Assembly (NCBI RefSeq): GCF_029946145.1
Contig: NZ_JAQSDY010000022.1
Span: forward strand, 101,873-165,872
DNA length: 64,000 bases
Direction: 5' to 3'
DNA from: Brevundimonas sp.
Lineage (GTDB): Bacteria > Pseudomonadota > Alphaproteobacteria > Caulobacterales > Caulobacteraceae
Made by a program: the position numbers and the translations under genes
The notes under the pieces: model-generated
What the model was told of the DNA's origin: nothing
Seen by the model: the letters and a program-made list of their open reading frames with translations, nothing else
Databases searched by the model: none
Shown: positions 17,929-26,462 of the stretch, in pieces
How positions within the stretch are numbered: the stretch's first letter is position 1
Layout of the letters: the number at the start of each line of letters is the position of its first letter

Positions 17929-18726
17929 TTACGCCGCCGCCTTCTGGCGCGACGGATGGAAGAACAGCGCCTGGCTGATCGCCGCCTTCACCGTTTCCGG
18001 CTGGAAGGGCTTGGTGATCAGGAAGGTCGGCTCGGGCCGCTCACCGGTCAGCAGCCGCTCGGGGAAGGCGGTGATGAAGATCACCGGCACGTCGATCCGC
18101 TTGAGGATGTCCTTCACCGCGTCGATGCCCGACGAGCCGTCGGCAAGCTGGATGTCGGCCAGGACCAGGCCCGGGCGGTGACGGGCGACAGCGTCGACCG
18201 CTTCGTCGTGGGTGGTGGCGGTGCCGGTCACGCGGTGACCCAGTTCCTTCACCAGGCTTTCGATATCGGCCGAGATGATGGCCTCGTCCTCGATGATCAG
18301 GACGTCGGTGGCCAATTCGGCGTCGATGTCGGACTGGGCCTCGCCGATCAGGCGCTCCACGTCAAAGGCGTCGGCGTCCAGGATCTGGGCGGCCTCGGAC
18401 GGGGTGAACCCTTCCAGCGCCGTCAGCAGGAAGGCCTGACGCGAGCGCGGCGCGATGCGCATCAGGCGGCGCGAGGCGTCGTCGGTCCGGGTGTCCAGAC
18501 CGCTCTTGTCTTCCAGCTGGGCCCCGGTGGTGGTCCAGATGGCGTGGAACACGTGATAGAGGGCGACCCGCGGCGTCATGTCGGCGGGCAGTTGCCGCTC
18601 GCCGGCGGCGAGCGCCTCGAGAGCGACGCGGACATAGTTGTCCCCGGTGGTCTGATCGCCGGTCAGCGCCCGTGCGTAACGGCGAACATAGGGCAGGTGC
18701 GGCGCAAGGCGGGCCAGCAGACTCAT
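17929..18726 (-). CDS. phyR: General stress response anti-anti-sigma regulator PhyR
   Basis: This is a 265-residue protein with an N-terminal EcfG-like sigma domain pair (residues about 1-135), which mimics a sigma factor but cannot initiate transcription. The C-terminal receiver domain (about 141-258) starts at VLIIEDEAIIS. The phosphoacceptor should be Asp191 in LVLADIQLADG, with Lys in LITKPF near 240 completing the active site. When phosphorylated, PhyR binds NepR and releases EcfG. It is divergent from nepR-ecfG across 195 bases, with its own EcfG promoter, giving positive feedback. Confidence 0.98.
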   Translation of the reverse strand: MSLLARLAPHLPYVRRYARALTGDQTTGDNYVRVALEALAAGERQLPADMTPRVALYHVFHAIWTTTGAQLEDKSGLDTRTDDASRRLMRIAPRSRQAFLLTALEGFTPSEAAQILDADAFDVERLIGEAQSDIDAELATDVLIIEDEAIISADIESLVKELGHRVTGTATTHDEAVDAVARHRPGLVLADIQLADGSSGIDAVKDILKRIDVPVIFITAFPERLLTGERPEPTFLITKPFQPETVKAAISQALFFHPSRQKAAA

Positions 18727-18746
18727 TTATCAAAATCCCCGACAGG

Positions 18747-18769
18747 GAGGTTCCAACCATTTGAACCTC
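18747..18769. promoter_or_regulatory. Inverted repeat in the phyR leader
   Basis: GAGGTTC (18747-18753) and GAACCTC (18763-18769) form a perfect 7-bp inverted repeat around a 9-base loop. It lies in the expected 5' untranslated region of phyR, about 20 bases before its ATG. It could be an RNA hairpin or a protein site; its function is unknown. Confidence 0.4.
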
Positions 18770-18782
18770 GGCAGTTCCGGTC

Positions 18783-18807
18783 AACGTATCAAATGCGCCA
18801 CGGTTCC
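18783..18807 (-). promoter_or_regulatory. EcfG promoter of phyR
   Basis: On the minus strand: GGAAC (18807-18803), a 16-base spacer, CGTT (18786-18783). It is 57 bases upstream of the phyR ATG and matches the EcfG consensus exactly. Confidence 0.85.
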
Positions 18808-18849
18808 CGCCTTGACCAGCAAGCTTGAGCATTAATCGTCCGTAACCTA

Positions 18850-18874
18850 GGAACCGGCCCTGCTGAGTGGCGTT
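18850..18874 (+). promoter_or_regulatory. EcfG promoter of nepR-ecfG
   Basis: GGAAC (18850-18854), a 16-base spacer, CGTT (18871-18874). The predicted start near 18881 gives a leader of about 41 bases to the nepR ATG. This autoregulatory site is expected in this locus. Confidence 0.88.
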
Positions 18875-18921
18875 TGGCCAGTCGCAACAAGTATTTTGTC
18901 AGGGTGGCGGCCGTTTTTTCA

Positions 18922-19122
18922 ATGACAGACAATTCCAACCCTCCGGGCAAGGGCCCGCCCAAGGGCGGCGCAAGTCTGGAAGAGGCCCGACTTCGTCAGC
19001 AGGCGATCGGCGTCAAGCTGCGTCATATGTTCGACGAGATCGTGAACGAGCAGGTTCCGGACGAGTTCCTGGACATCCTGCGTCGCGCCGACGAGCGGTC
19101 GTCTGGCGGGAGCGGCAAATGA
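18922..19122 (+). CDS. nepR: Anti-sigma factor NepR
   Basis: This is a 66-residue protein, the normal size for NepR. A disordered N-terminus (NSNPPGKGPPKGG) is followed by two helices. The core IGVKLRHMFDEIVNEQVPDEFLDILRR (split here as IGVKLRHMFDEIV and EQVPDEFLDIL) matches the NepR signature that clamps EcfG. ATG 18922 is chosen over the upstream TTG because the TTG lies in the promoter. The stop overlaps the ecfG start (ATGA), so the two are translated together. Confidence 0.95.
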   Translation: MTDNSNPPGKGPPKGGASLEEARLRQQAIGVKLRHMFDEIVNEQVPDEFLDILRRADERSSGGSGK

Positions 19123-19730
19123 GCGGTGCGACGAACCCGCCGCCCAAGCCTCCTTCAGCCGATGACGATGCTTTCAAACGGGAGCTGGTCGCGCTGATTC
19201 CGCATCTGCGCGCCTTCGCCCGCACGCTGACCGGCGACCCGACCGCCGCCGACGACCTGGCGCAGGACGCCATGATGAAGGCCTGGGACGCCCGGGCCAG
19301 TTATCAGATGGGCACCAACATGAAGGCCTGGACCTTCATGATCCTGCGCAACCAGTTCTATTCGGAAAAGCGCCGGTCCTGGCGCCAGTCGCAGCTCGAC
19401 CAGGAAGCGGCCGAACGCACCCTGGTCGCGGTCGATGATCCGGAATCGCCGGTGGCGCTGGACGAACTGCGTCTGGCCCTGGCCACCCTGCCGGAAGAAC
19501 AGCGCGAGGCGCTGATCCTGGTCGGCGCGGGCGGCTTCGCCTATGAGGAAGCCGCCGAGATCTGCCAGTGCGCCGTGGGTACGGTGAAGAGCCGCGTTTC
19601 CCGCGCCCGCAAGGCCCTGCAGGCCACGCTTGAACGGGGCGGTTACGCCCGTGACGGACGCGCCGCGGGTGACGCAATGCGCTCCATCCTCGCCGCCGCT
19701 GATCGCCTGAGCAGCGTCCGGCAGGACTGA
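19119..19730 (+). CDS. ecfG: ECF15-type general stress sigma factor EcfG (SigT)
   Basis: This is a 203-residue sigma factor. Region 2 covers about residues 25-90 (FARTLTGDPTAADDLAQDAMMKAW and NMKAWTFMILRNQFYSEKRR, each a known ECF15 stretch, shown here in part). Region 4 covers about 118-170 (LATLPEEQREALILV, YEEAAEICQCAVGTVKSRVSRAR). The long N-terminus and a C-terminal tail of about 25 residues are typical. It recognises GGAAC-N16/17-CGTT promoters, five of which are in this island. It is held inactive by NepR, and the start overlaps nepR. Confidence 0.97.
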   Translation: MSGATNPPPKPPSADDDAFKRELVALIPHLRAFARTLTGDPTAADDLAQDAMMKAWDARASYQMGTNMKAWTFMILRNQFYSEKRRSWRQSQLDQEAAERTLVAVDDPESPVALDELRLALATLPEEQREALILVGAGGFAYEEAAEICQCAVGTVKSRVSRARKALQATLERGGYARDGRAAGDAMRSILAAADRLSSVRQD

Positions 19731-19734
19731 CCGG

Positions 19735-21519
19735 GTGGGCCGGGTAGGGCGAGTGCTGGCCAGACGGATGGGCCGCAACCTGGGCCCGCCGCAGTTCCAC
19801 GGCATCCGCTTCCGTCTGGGCTGGGCGATGGCTGTCGCCCTGCTGCCCATACTGGTGCTGGGCGCCTTTCAGACCCAGTCCGCGTTCCGGGCCCAGGATG
19901 TCGAGCGGCGCTCGGACCTGCAACTGGCGGCCGAGCGGACGGCGGCCAACGCCAAATCCCGTCTCGACAGCACCGGCGTGCTGCTCCAGGCCCTGCGCCC
20001 GGAGGCGCTTGAGGTGTTCTGCGAGCCGCGCCTGACCGACCTTGTCGAACGGCTCGAGGATCTCGACGGCCTGGCGCGGCTGACCGCCAACGGGACGACG
20101 GTCTGCGCCTCGCGCGGCCTCCGCCAGGCCTCGCCGGTTTGGCTGGCCCAGGCGCCCTCCAGTCCGTGGTTCCTGCGGCTCAGGGGCGGGGAGAGCATGG
20201 TTCTGGCCCGTGCGCCCACCGTCGCCGGCCGATCGCCCGGCCTGATCGTGGCCATCCGGCTGGAACGTCCGCTGGGGACCTTCGCCGGCGTCATGACGGC
20301 CCTGATTCCTCTGTCCAGCCTCGAGCCCGATGTGGATGATCCCGCCCTGCCGGAGGGGTCCCAGGCGGCCCTGACCGATGGCGACGGGCGTCTGCTGACC
20401 GCCAGCGACGCCGGCGCCTTCACCCTGTCGGGCGGCGAGAGCCTGACCGGCTGGGTCGGGCGCGCCCGGTCGGGCGCCTCGGCGATCTTCGAGGCGGACG
20501 ACGCTCATGGCCGCCACCGCGTCTACGCCGGCGCGGCCCTGGCCGGGCGGGACGTGTACGCCCTGCTGTCCGCGCCCGCGCCCGGCCTGTTGTCCTGGGC
20601 CCGGCTGAACCCGGTCGGGGCGCTGCTGGTGCCGCTGCTGGCCTGGTTCATCGCCTTCGCGGCGGTGATGCTGGTGAGCGAGCGGATCGTCATCCGCTGG
20701 CTGAACTATCTGGAGCGGATCGCCGCCATCTACGCCCGGGGGCGGTTCAACGTGCGTCCGCTGCAGGCCATGAACGCGCCGGCGGAAATCCGGGTCCTGG
20801 CCCGGACCCTGGACGAACTGGCCGAGTCCATCGTCACCCGCGACGCCGCCCTGATCGCGTCGCTGGCGGAGAAGGACGCGCTGATGCGCGAGATCCATCA
20901 CCGGGTGAAGAACAACCTCCAGATCATCTCTTCGCTGCTGTCGATGCAGCAGCGGGCGCTGACCGATCCGGCGTCCAAGGCGGCGGTGGGCGACACGCGT
21001 CAGCGCATCTCGGCCCTGGCCCTGATCTATCGCACCCTCTACCAGAGCGATGACCTGCGTTACGCCGACGCACGCATCTTCCTGACCGAACTGGTGGGCC
21101 AGCTGGTGGCCAGCGAGTCCGGGCGGGGGATCGTGGTGACTTCATCGGTCGAGGCGGATTCCCTGGTCGTCGATCCCGACAAGCTGGCGCCGCTCGCCCT
21201 GTGGCTGGTCGAGGCCGTGACCAACGCCCAGAAACACGCCTTCGCGGGCCGGGGCGGCGCCCTGCAGGTCCGCTTCAACGTCCGCGGCGACAAGAGCGTG
21301 CTGGAGGTGCAGGACGACGGGCCGGGGGTCAGCGAGACCTTCCGCGCCGGTGTCGGACGCACCCTGATGGGAGCCTTCGCCAAACAGCTGAGGGGCGAGG
21401 TGGAGATGGTTTCCGCGCCCGGCGGCGGGACGATCGCGCGCCTGACCTTCGCCACGCCGGAAGCCGTCGTGCCGACGGATCCATCGGATCTGGGAACCGG
21501 AGCCGGGGCGCAACGTTGA
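19735..21519 (+). CDS. phyK: PhyK-type sensor histidine kinase (HisKA_2 family)
   Basis: This is a 594-residue kinase with a GTG start 5 bases after ecfG. A transmembrane helix (about 29-46), a periplasmic sensor (about 47-290), a second helix (about 296-318) and a HAMP-like linker lead to the HisKA_2 dimerisation helix. The phosphorylated histidine is His388 or His389 in EIHHRVKNNLQ. An HATPase domain follows, with LVEAVTNAQKHAF and DDGPG. The HRVKNN box defines the family that phosphorylates PhyR in Caulobacter and Methylobacterium. Its sensor domain shows no family I can name. Position in the GSR locus supports the PhyK role. Confidence 0.9.
   Translation: MGRVGRVLARRMGRNLGPPQFHGIRFRLGWAMAVALLPILVLGAFQTQSAFRAQDVERRSDLQLAAERTAANAKSRLDSTGVLLQALRPEALEVFCEPRLTDLVERLEDLDGLARLTANGTTVCASRGLRQASPVWLAQAPSSPWFLRLRGGESMVLARAPTVAGRSPGLIVAIRLERPLGTFAGVMTALIPLSSLEPDVDDPALPEGSQAALTDGDGRLLTASDAGAFTLSGGESLTGWVGRARSGASAIFEADDAHGRHRVYAGAALAGRDVYALLSAPAPGLLSWARLNPVGALLVPLLAWFIAFAAVMLVSERIVIRWLNYLERIAAIYARGRFNVRPLQAMNAPAEIRVLARTLDELAESIVTRDAALIASLAEKDALMREIHHRVKNNLQIISSLLSMQQRALTDPASKAAVGDTRQRISALALIYRTLYQSDDLRYADARIFLTELVGQLVASESGRGIVVTSSVEADSLVVDPDKLAPLALWLVEAVTNAQKHAFAGRGGALQVRFNVRGDKSVLEVQDDGPGVSETFRAGVGRTLMGAFAKQLRGEVEMVSAPGGGTIARLTFATPEAVVPTDPSDLGTGAGAQR
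21493..21517 (+). promoter_or_regulatory. EcfG promoter of the entericidin-like gene, inside the kinase 3' end
   Basis: GGAAC (21493-21497), a 16-base spacer, CGTT (21514-21517). It overlaps the last codons of the kinase gene. The expected start near 21524 is 37 bases before ATG 21561. Confidence 0.78.
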
Positions 21520-21560
21520 TTGGGCAAGACGCCGCCTCCCCGGCCACTGGAGTTCACGCC

Positions 21561-21698
21561 ATGCGCAAGATTTTTGTTCTGTTCGCCGCCGCCGCCGCCC
21601 TGACGACCGCGGCCTGCAACACCGTTTCGGGCGTTGGTCGCGACGCCTCGGCCGCCGGCAGCGCCGTGACCACGGCCGCGGAAGACGCCAAGAACTAG
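21561..21698 (+). CDS. Entericidin EcnA/B-family lipoprotein
   Basis: This is a 45-residue lipoprotein. The signal peptide has lipobox LTTAAC (Cys about 19), and the mature part CNTVSGVGRDASAAGSAV is the entericidin family signature. A GGAG ribosome site lies 8 bases before the ATG. Entericidins are small envelope lipoproteins linked with stress and stationary phase; in E. coli the pair acts as toxin and antidote, but here there is only one. The EcfG promoter at 21493-21517 ties it to the general stress response. A terminator follows at 21753. Confidence 0.9.
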   Translation: MRKIFVLFAAAAALTTAACNTVSGVGRDASAAGSAVTTAAEDAKN

Positions 21699-21752
21699 AT
21701 TTCGAGTTCCCGACCGCGCTTCCCCCCCCGACACGCGGATCGGTTGAAGAAG

Positions 21753-21782
21753 GCCCGTCAGCATCCCCCGCTGGCGGGCTTT
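21753..21782 (+). terminator. Intrinsic terminator after the entericidin gene
   Basis: GCCCGTCAGC (21753-21762) pairs with GCTGGCGGGC (21770-21779) with a single G-T wobble around a 7-base loop, followed by TTT. It ends the GSR island on the plus strand. Confidence 0.7.
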
Positions 21783-21897
21783 CGCTTGTCTGGACCCCCG
21801 CCCCGGCCGTTCCGGCCCTTGCGCGCCCGGTCCGGGCGGTTAGCATCGTGGCGCAGGCGTCCGCAGAGACGCCGGACCGACACGCGGGGAGCGATCG

Positions 21898-23556
21898 ATG
21901 ACGGATGCGGCGGAGACCCGGGCAGGACCCGGCCTGAAGACCGTGGTGACCGCCTCCGCGGCGGGCACCGCGTTCGAATGGTACGATTTCTTCGTCTTCG
22001 GCTCGCTGGCCACCGTCATCGCGCGGCATTTCTTCGCCGACGCCGGCGAGACCGTCGCCTACATCATGGCCCTGCTGACCTTCGGCCTCGGCTTCGTGGT
22101 CCGGCCGCTGGGCGCACTGGTGTTCGGCTGGTTCGGCGACCGCACGGGGCGCAAGACCACCTTCCTGGTGACCATCACCCTGATGGGTGTGGCGACCGTG
22201 GCGATCGGCCTGTTGCCCGACTATGGCCAGATCGGCCTGGCGGCGCCGATCCTGTTGCTGATCATGCGGATGCTGCAGGGGTTCGCCCTGGGCGGGGAGT
22301 ATGGCGGGGCCGCCATCTATGTCGCCGAGCATTCGCCGCCGAGGCAGCGCGGCCTGATGACCGGATGGATCCAGACCACGGCGGCCTTCGGCCTGATCGG
22401 GGCCCTGTCGGTCATCCTGATCACCCGCCGGATCGTCGGCGTCGAGGCGTTCGACGAATGGGGCTGGCGCATACCCTTCCTGCTGTCGGCCCTGCTGCTG
22501 GCGGTGTCGCTATGGATCCGGCTGAAGCTCAACGAGAGCCCCGCCTATCAGCGCATGGAGGCCGAGGGCGGCGAGCGGCGCGCCCCCTACAAGGAGGCCT
22601 TCTTCCAGTGGGGCAACGGCCGCTTCGTGCTGATCGCCCTGTTCGGCATCATGATCGCCCAGGGGGCCGTCTGGTACTGCGGCTATTTCTACACGCGGTT
22701 CTTCATGGAGCGGGTGCTGAAGGTCGACACCAACACCGTCGACCAGCTGGTGCTGGCCGTGACGGTGGCCTCGGCGGGGCTGTACGTCTTCTTCGGCTGG
22801 CTGTCGGACCGGGTGGGGCGCAAGCCGGTGATGCTGTTCGGCATGCTCCTGGCCCTCGTCGCCTTCTTCCCCGGCTTCCACGCCCTGACCAGGGCGGCCA
22901 ATCCGGCCCTGGCCGAGGCCCAGGCCTCGGCGCCGGTGACGGTGATCGCCGATCCCGCCACCTGCGCCCTGCAGTTCGATCCCATCGGCAAGGCGGCCTT
23001 CGCCAGCTCCTGCGACATCGCCAAGAACGTGCTGTCGAACGCGGGCGTATCCTACGGCAACGCCGAAGCGATCGCCGGCTCGGTCGCGACGGTCCGCATC
23101 GGCGCCGCAGAAGTGGCCTCGGTCGAGGGCGCGGGCATGAGCCCGGCGGACCTGAAGACGGCGCGAACCGGGGTCGAGTCGCGGATCAAGGCCGCGCTGG
23201 CCGAGGCCGGCTATCCGGCCGGGGCCGATCCGGCGCGGGTCAACATGCCGCTGGTGTTCGCCATCCTGATGATCTTCATGGTCGCGGCCACCGCCCTGTA
23301 CGGACCCCAGGCGGCGGCCCTGGTCGAGCTGTTCCCGACGCGGGTGCGCTACACGGCCATGAGCCTGCCCTACAACATCGGCACAGGCTGGGTGGGCGGA
23401 CTGTTGCCCGCGGCCAGCTTCGCCCTGGTGGCCTGGTCGGGGAACATCTATTTCGGCCTGTGGTACTCGGTCGGCTTCACCATCGTGGCGGTGATCGTCA
23501 GCCTGCTCTGGCTGCCCGAAACCAGGGGGCGCGACCTGGACCGCATCGGGACCTGA
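21898..23556 (+). CDS. MFS transporter, metabolite:H+ symporter (MHS) family, with a large periplasmic insert
   Basis: This is a 552-residue MFS protein. The MHS signatures FEWYDFFVFGSLA (helix 1) and GWFGDRTGRK (loop 2-3) are clear, as is EYGGAAIYVAEHSP. Most MHS transporters have about 430 residues. The extra length is one insert of about 120 residues (about 330-450), after helix 8, containing two Cys and Ala-rich helices. After it the membrane part resumes with NMPLVFAILMIF. The family carries organic acids and osmolytes such as citrate, shikimate and proline. No neighbour gives the substrate. Confidence 0.9.
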   Translation: MTDAAETRAGPGLKTVVTASAAGTAFEWYDFFVFGSLATVIARHFFADAGETVAYIMALLTFGLGFVVRPLGALVFGWFGDRTGRKTTFLVTITLMGVATVAIGLLPDYGQIGLAAPILLLIMRMLQGFALGGEYGGAAIYVAEHSPPRQRGLMTGWIQTTAAFGLIGALSVILITRRIVGVEAFDEWGWRIPFLLSALLLAVSLWIRLKLNESPAYQRMEAEGGERRAPYKEAFFQWGNGRFVLIALFGIMIAQGAVWYCGYFYTRFFMERVLKVDTNTVDQLVLAVTVASAGLYVFFGWLSDRVGRKPVMLFGMLLALVAFFPGFHALTRAANPALAEAQASAPVTVIADPATCALQFDPIGKAAFASSCDIAKNVLSNAGVSYGNAEAIAGSVATVRIGAAEVASVEGAGMSPADLKTARTGVESRIKAALAEAGYPAGADPARVNMPLVFAILMIFMVAATALYGPQAAALVELFPTRVRYTAMSLPYNIGTGWVGGLLPAASFALVAWSGNIYFGLWYSVGFTIVAVIVSLLWLPETRGRDLDRIGT

Positions 23557-23559
23557 CCG

Positions 23560-24060
23560 TCAGGCGAAAGCCCACGCCCCGTCGGAATCGTCAGGCGCGG
23601 GCCGCCGTCGACCGCCGGGCCGGGGCGCCCGGATCGCCCGGACAGCGTCGCGCCGCCGCGCCGTCAGCCGCGTCATGACCTCCGCCGCGCGCGCGACGAT
23701 CGCCGCCCGCATCGGGCGAAGCCGCGTTCCGGCCGCCAGCAGGCTGATCGCCATGACGGCTTCCAGATAGACCAGCACGTCGCCGGCCAGCAGCAGGGCC
23801 ATCTCGAGCGGCAGCAACTGGATCAGCATCAGCGCGCCGACGACGATCAGGACGGACCGCACGGCTGAACCGGAGAAGGCCCGGAGGAGCTTGTCCATGA
23901 CCTGGCCGCGCGTCGGCGCATGGAGAGCGCAGGCCGCGGCGATGACGCAGAGCAGGGCCGGGATGAATGGCAGGCCGTGCGCCGCCAGACCGGACAGGGT
24001 CATCAGGGCCAATCCCGCCGCCGCCAGCAGCCACAGGGCCGTCGTCTTCCAGCTGTCCAT
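23560..24060 (-). CDS. Small polytopic membrane protein, unknown function
   Basis: This is a 166-residue protein with probable transmembrane segments near residues 7-27, 31-48, 67-90 and 92-110, then a basic, Arg-rich cytoplasmic tail of about 50 residues. No conserved motif was recognised. It is convergent with the MHS transporter, their stops 3 bases apart. It starts 63 bases after the SRPBCC gene on the same strand. Confidence 0.6.
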   Translation of the reverse strand: MDSWKTTALWLLAAAGLALMTLSGLAAHGLPFIPALLCVIAAACALHAPTRGQVMDKLLRAFSGSAVRSVLIVVGALMLIQLLPLEMALLLAGDVLVYLEAVMAISLLAAGTRLRPMRAAIVARAAEVMTRLTARRRDAVRAIRAPRPGGRRRPAPDDSDGAWAFA

Positions 24061-24122
24061 TGGTCCCCCCAGGCGTCGCTTTCGTTACGCAGATGGCGGC
24101 GGGCCGGGACGGGGGCAAGGGG

Positions 24123-24557
24123 TCAGGCCTCGGCGGCGGCCTTCCAGGCGTCGGCGACGGCGTCGACGGAATGGCGCAGGCGGGCGCGGTGCGTGTCGAA
24201 GAACATCTCGCCGCGCAGGCCCGAGAAGATGAAGCCGTTGGCGGCGATGCAGGCGTTCGGCTCGTCCAGGGGCTGGATCTCGAAATAGCGCACCGACCGC
24301 GACCACAGGCCCCGGTTCTCGGTCCAGACCAGCTGGGAATAGGGCTGCCAGTCGCCGACGCGGGCCGCGACCCGGCGTTCGGGCAGGCCCTTGATCGTCT
24401 CCGTCAGGCTGATGCCGGCCCCGAAGGCGATGGCGCCCTCCAGCCCCGTCTCGATCGGGTTCCAGCGGCTCCAGCCGGGCAGGTCGGCGATCAGGCCCCA
24501 GATATGCTCGGGCGTGGCGCGCACGCCGATGCGGCGTTCGATACGGGCGGTTTCCAT
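24123..24557 (-). CDS. SRPBCC (START-like) domain protein
   Basis: This is a 144-residue protein that fills one SRPBCC helix-grip fold: an N-terminal strand RIERRIGVRATPEHIW, the LPGWSRWNPIE turn, antiparallel strands, and a long C-terminal helix (RLRHSVDAVADAW). Such proteins bind hydrophobic ligands or act as cyclase-like enzymes; nothing fixes the ligand. It lies 43 bases after an MFS transporter on the same strand and may be co-transcribed with it. Confidence 0.85.
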   Translation of the reverse strand: METARIERRIGVRATPEHIWGLIADLPGWSRWNPIETGLEGAIAFGAGISLTETIKGLPERRVAARVGDWQPYSQLVWTENRGLWSRSVRYFEIQPLDEPNACIAANGFIFSGLRGEMFFDTHRARLRHSVDAVADAWKAAAEA

Positions 24558-24600
24558 GGCTCCGATCTGCCACGGCTATGGGACGGAGAAAAGGCCGGGC

Positions 24601-25902
24601 TCAGCGGTTCCCCTCGGGACCGGGCTGGGAGGCGGGCGGAGTATCGGGCGAAGGGGTCTCGTCGCGATCCGGCAGGTCGGGCGGTCCGGCGCGCAGCCGG
24701 GCGCTGACGAAGCACAGGGCCGTGGCGGCGGCCAGCATGACGGCGTTGGCGATGAAGGGCCCGGGCTCGGCCAGTTCGTACAACGCTACCCCGATCACTG
24801 GCGGGCCGAGGAAGCTCAGCCCGGCCAGCGACATCATCAGTCCCGCGACCGCCCCCTGCTCGTGCGGCCCCACCGACAGGGAGGAGCCGGCGGTGAAGCC
24901 GGGCCGGGCGAAGCCGACGCCCATGGACACAACCGCATAGCCGACCACCACGCCGTAATAGCCGGGCGAGGCGATGCTCATCAGGTTTCCGACCAGGGCC
25001 AGGCCCGCGCCCCAGCGCATCAGGTCGCGCGGCTGCAGCTTCAGCAGCGGGATCAGCCCCCACTGCGCCATGAGGGTGGCGGCCGCGCCGGCCAGCATGG
25101 CGATGCCGATGAAGGGCTGGGCTTCGCGCGTCGCGATCCCGGTCGCCCCCAGCTCGTCGATGATGTGGAAGCCGAGCACGGAAATGTTCACCGCCTGGGC
25201 CCCGGTGACCAGCAGGCCGTACAGCAGATAGTCCCGCACCCGCGGGTCCTTCCACAGCCCCTTGCCGGTCTCGCCGCGATGGCCGCCGGGCGAGGGCAGG
25301 CGCACCACCTCGCCGCTGGGCAGTTTGCGCCAGACGATGAACAGCACCACCGCGCCGAACAGGGCGAAGGCGTACATGGGTCCCGCCAGCCCGATCAGCG
25401 GCAGGACGAAGAACGGCGCCAGCGCCGGCCCGACCACCGTGCCCAGCCCCTGGGCCGAGGCCAGCAGCGACATGGCCTGGGTCCGCTGTTCCGGCGAGGT
25501 CCGGTCCGCCACATAGGCCTGGGACGCGATCGGCGCGGCCGAACCGAACACGCCATAGACCGAGCGCGCCACCGCCATCAGGGTGAAGGCCAGGCCCGCG
25601 CCCAGCCATCCCTCCAGCCCGGATGTCGCGGCCAGGCCGAAGCCGCTCATGGATACGACGAAGCCCGACAAGCCGATCAGTATGACGCGCTTGCGCCCCA
25701 GGGTGTCCGACAACCGCGCCCAGAACGGCGAGGCGAAGGTCCACATCAGGGCCGAGATGGCGAAGGCGCCCGCGACCAGGGTGTCGGACAGTCGGAACTC
25801 CCGCCCGATCGCCGGCAGCACCGACTGCAGCGCCATGTTTCCCGCCGCCGCGATCAGGCTGACGGAGAACAGGATGGCGAAGGCGGGCGAGCGGAGGTTC
25901 AC
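24601..25902 (-). CDS. MFS transporter, probable drug or metabolite exporter
   Basis: This is a 433-residue MFS protein with about 12 helices. It carries the loop 2-3 motif ARLSDTLGRKRV and an antiporter-like region in helix 5 (ASAQGLGTVVGPALAPF), which is motif C and typical of proton-driven exporters. The C-terminus is short, charged and Pro-rich. The substrate cannot be told. Its start is 128 bases from the divergent SRPBCC gene at 26031. Confidence 0.88.
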   Translation of the reverse strand: MNLRSPAFAILFSVSLIAAAGNMALQSVLPAIGREFRLSDTLVAGAFAISALMWTFASPFWARLSDTLGRKRVILIGLSGFVVSMSGFGLAATSGLEGWLGAGLAFTLMAVARSVYGVFGSAAPIASQAYVADRTSPEQRTQAMSLLASAQGLGTVVGPALAPFFVLPLIGLAGPMYAFALFGAVVLFIVWRKLPSGEVVRLPSPGGHRGETGKGLWKDPRVRDYLLYGLLVTGAQAVNISVLGFHIIDELGATGIATREAQPFIGIAMLAGAAATLMAQWGLIPLLKLQPRDLMRWGAGLALVGNLMSIASPGYYGVVVGYAVVSMGVGFARPGFTAGSSLSVGPHEQGAVAGLMMSLAGLSFLGPPVIGVALYELAEPGPFIANAVMLAAATALCFVSARLRAGPPDLPDRDETPSPDTPPASQPGPEGNR

Positions 25903-26030
25903 GGACCGAACCTAGGCTGGTCGTCGCCCGGCGTCATCCTCGCGTTCGCGGTTCGCCGATGTTGTCCGATTCCCGCCAGACCGCGGTCGCGGACGGGCGC
26001 AGGGTCGGCCTCGACAAAAGGAGTTTCCGC

Positions 26031-26450
26031 ATGGCCTCGAACCGTATTGAACGCCTCATCGACGCCCCGGCCGGACAGGTCTGGGACGCCATCCGCGACC
26101 TCGGCGCCTTGCACACGCGTCTCGTGCCCGGCTTCGTGGTCGACACCGTTCCGGAGCCGGGCGCGCGGGTCGTCACCTTCGGCAACGGCATGGTCGTGCG
26201 CGAGGTGGTGGTCGATGTCGACGACGCCCGCCGCCGGTTCGCCTACAGCGTTCGGGCCGAGGGGTTCGAACACCACAATGCGTCGAACGAGATCCTCGAC
26301 GAAGGCGAGAACCGGTGCCGGTTCATCTGGATCGCGGACCTTCTGCCCGACGCCCTGGCCGCCACGGTCGGCGAGATGATGGGCCAGGGCGCGGACGTCC
26401 TGAAGGCGACCATGGAGAAGGCGGCGGGGTCTCTTCTCAACAAGGATTGA
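26031..26450 (+). CDS. SRPBCC family protein
   Basis: This is a 139-residue SRPBCC protein (RIERLIDAPAGQVWDAIRDL, then VPGFVVDTVPEPG, then the C-terminal helix GEMMGQGADVLKATMEKAAG). ATG 26031 has a good AAAAGGAG ribosome site. The TTG 24 codons upstream would give a non-homologous extension. It looks like a polyketide cyclase/ligand-binding protein. It is the second SRPBCC gene in 2 kb but not obviously a tandem copy of the first. Confidence 0.85.
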   Translation: MASNRIERLIDAPAGQVWDAIRDLGALHTRLVPGFVVDTVPEPGARVVTFGNGMVVREVVVDVDDARRRFAYSVRAEGFEHHNASNEILDEGENRCRFIWIADLLPDALAATVGEMMGQGADVLKATMEKAAGSLLNKD

Positions 26451-26462
26451 GCCTCCCCCCAT

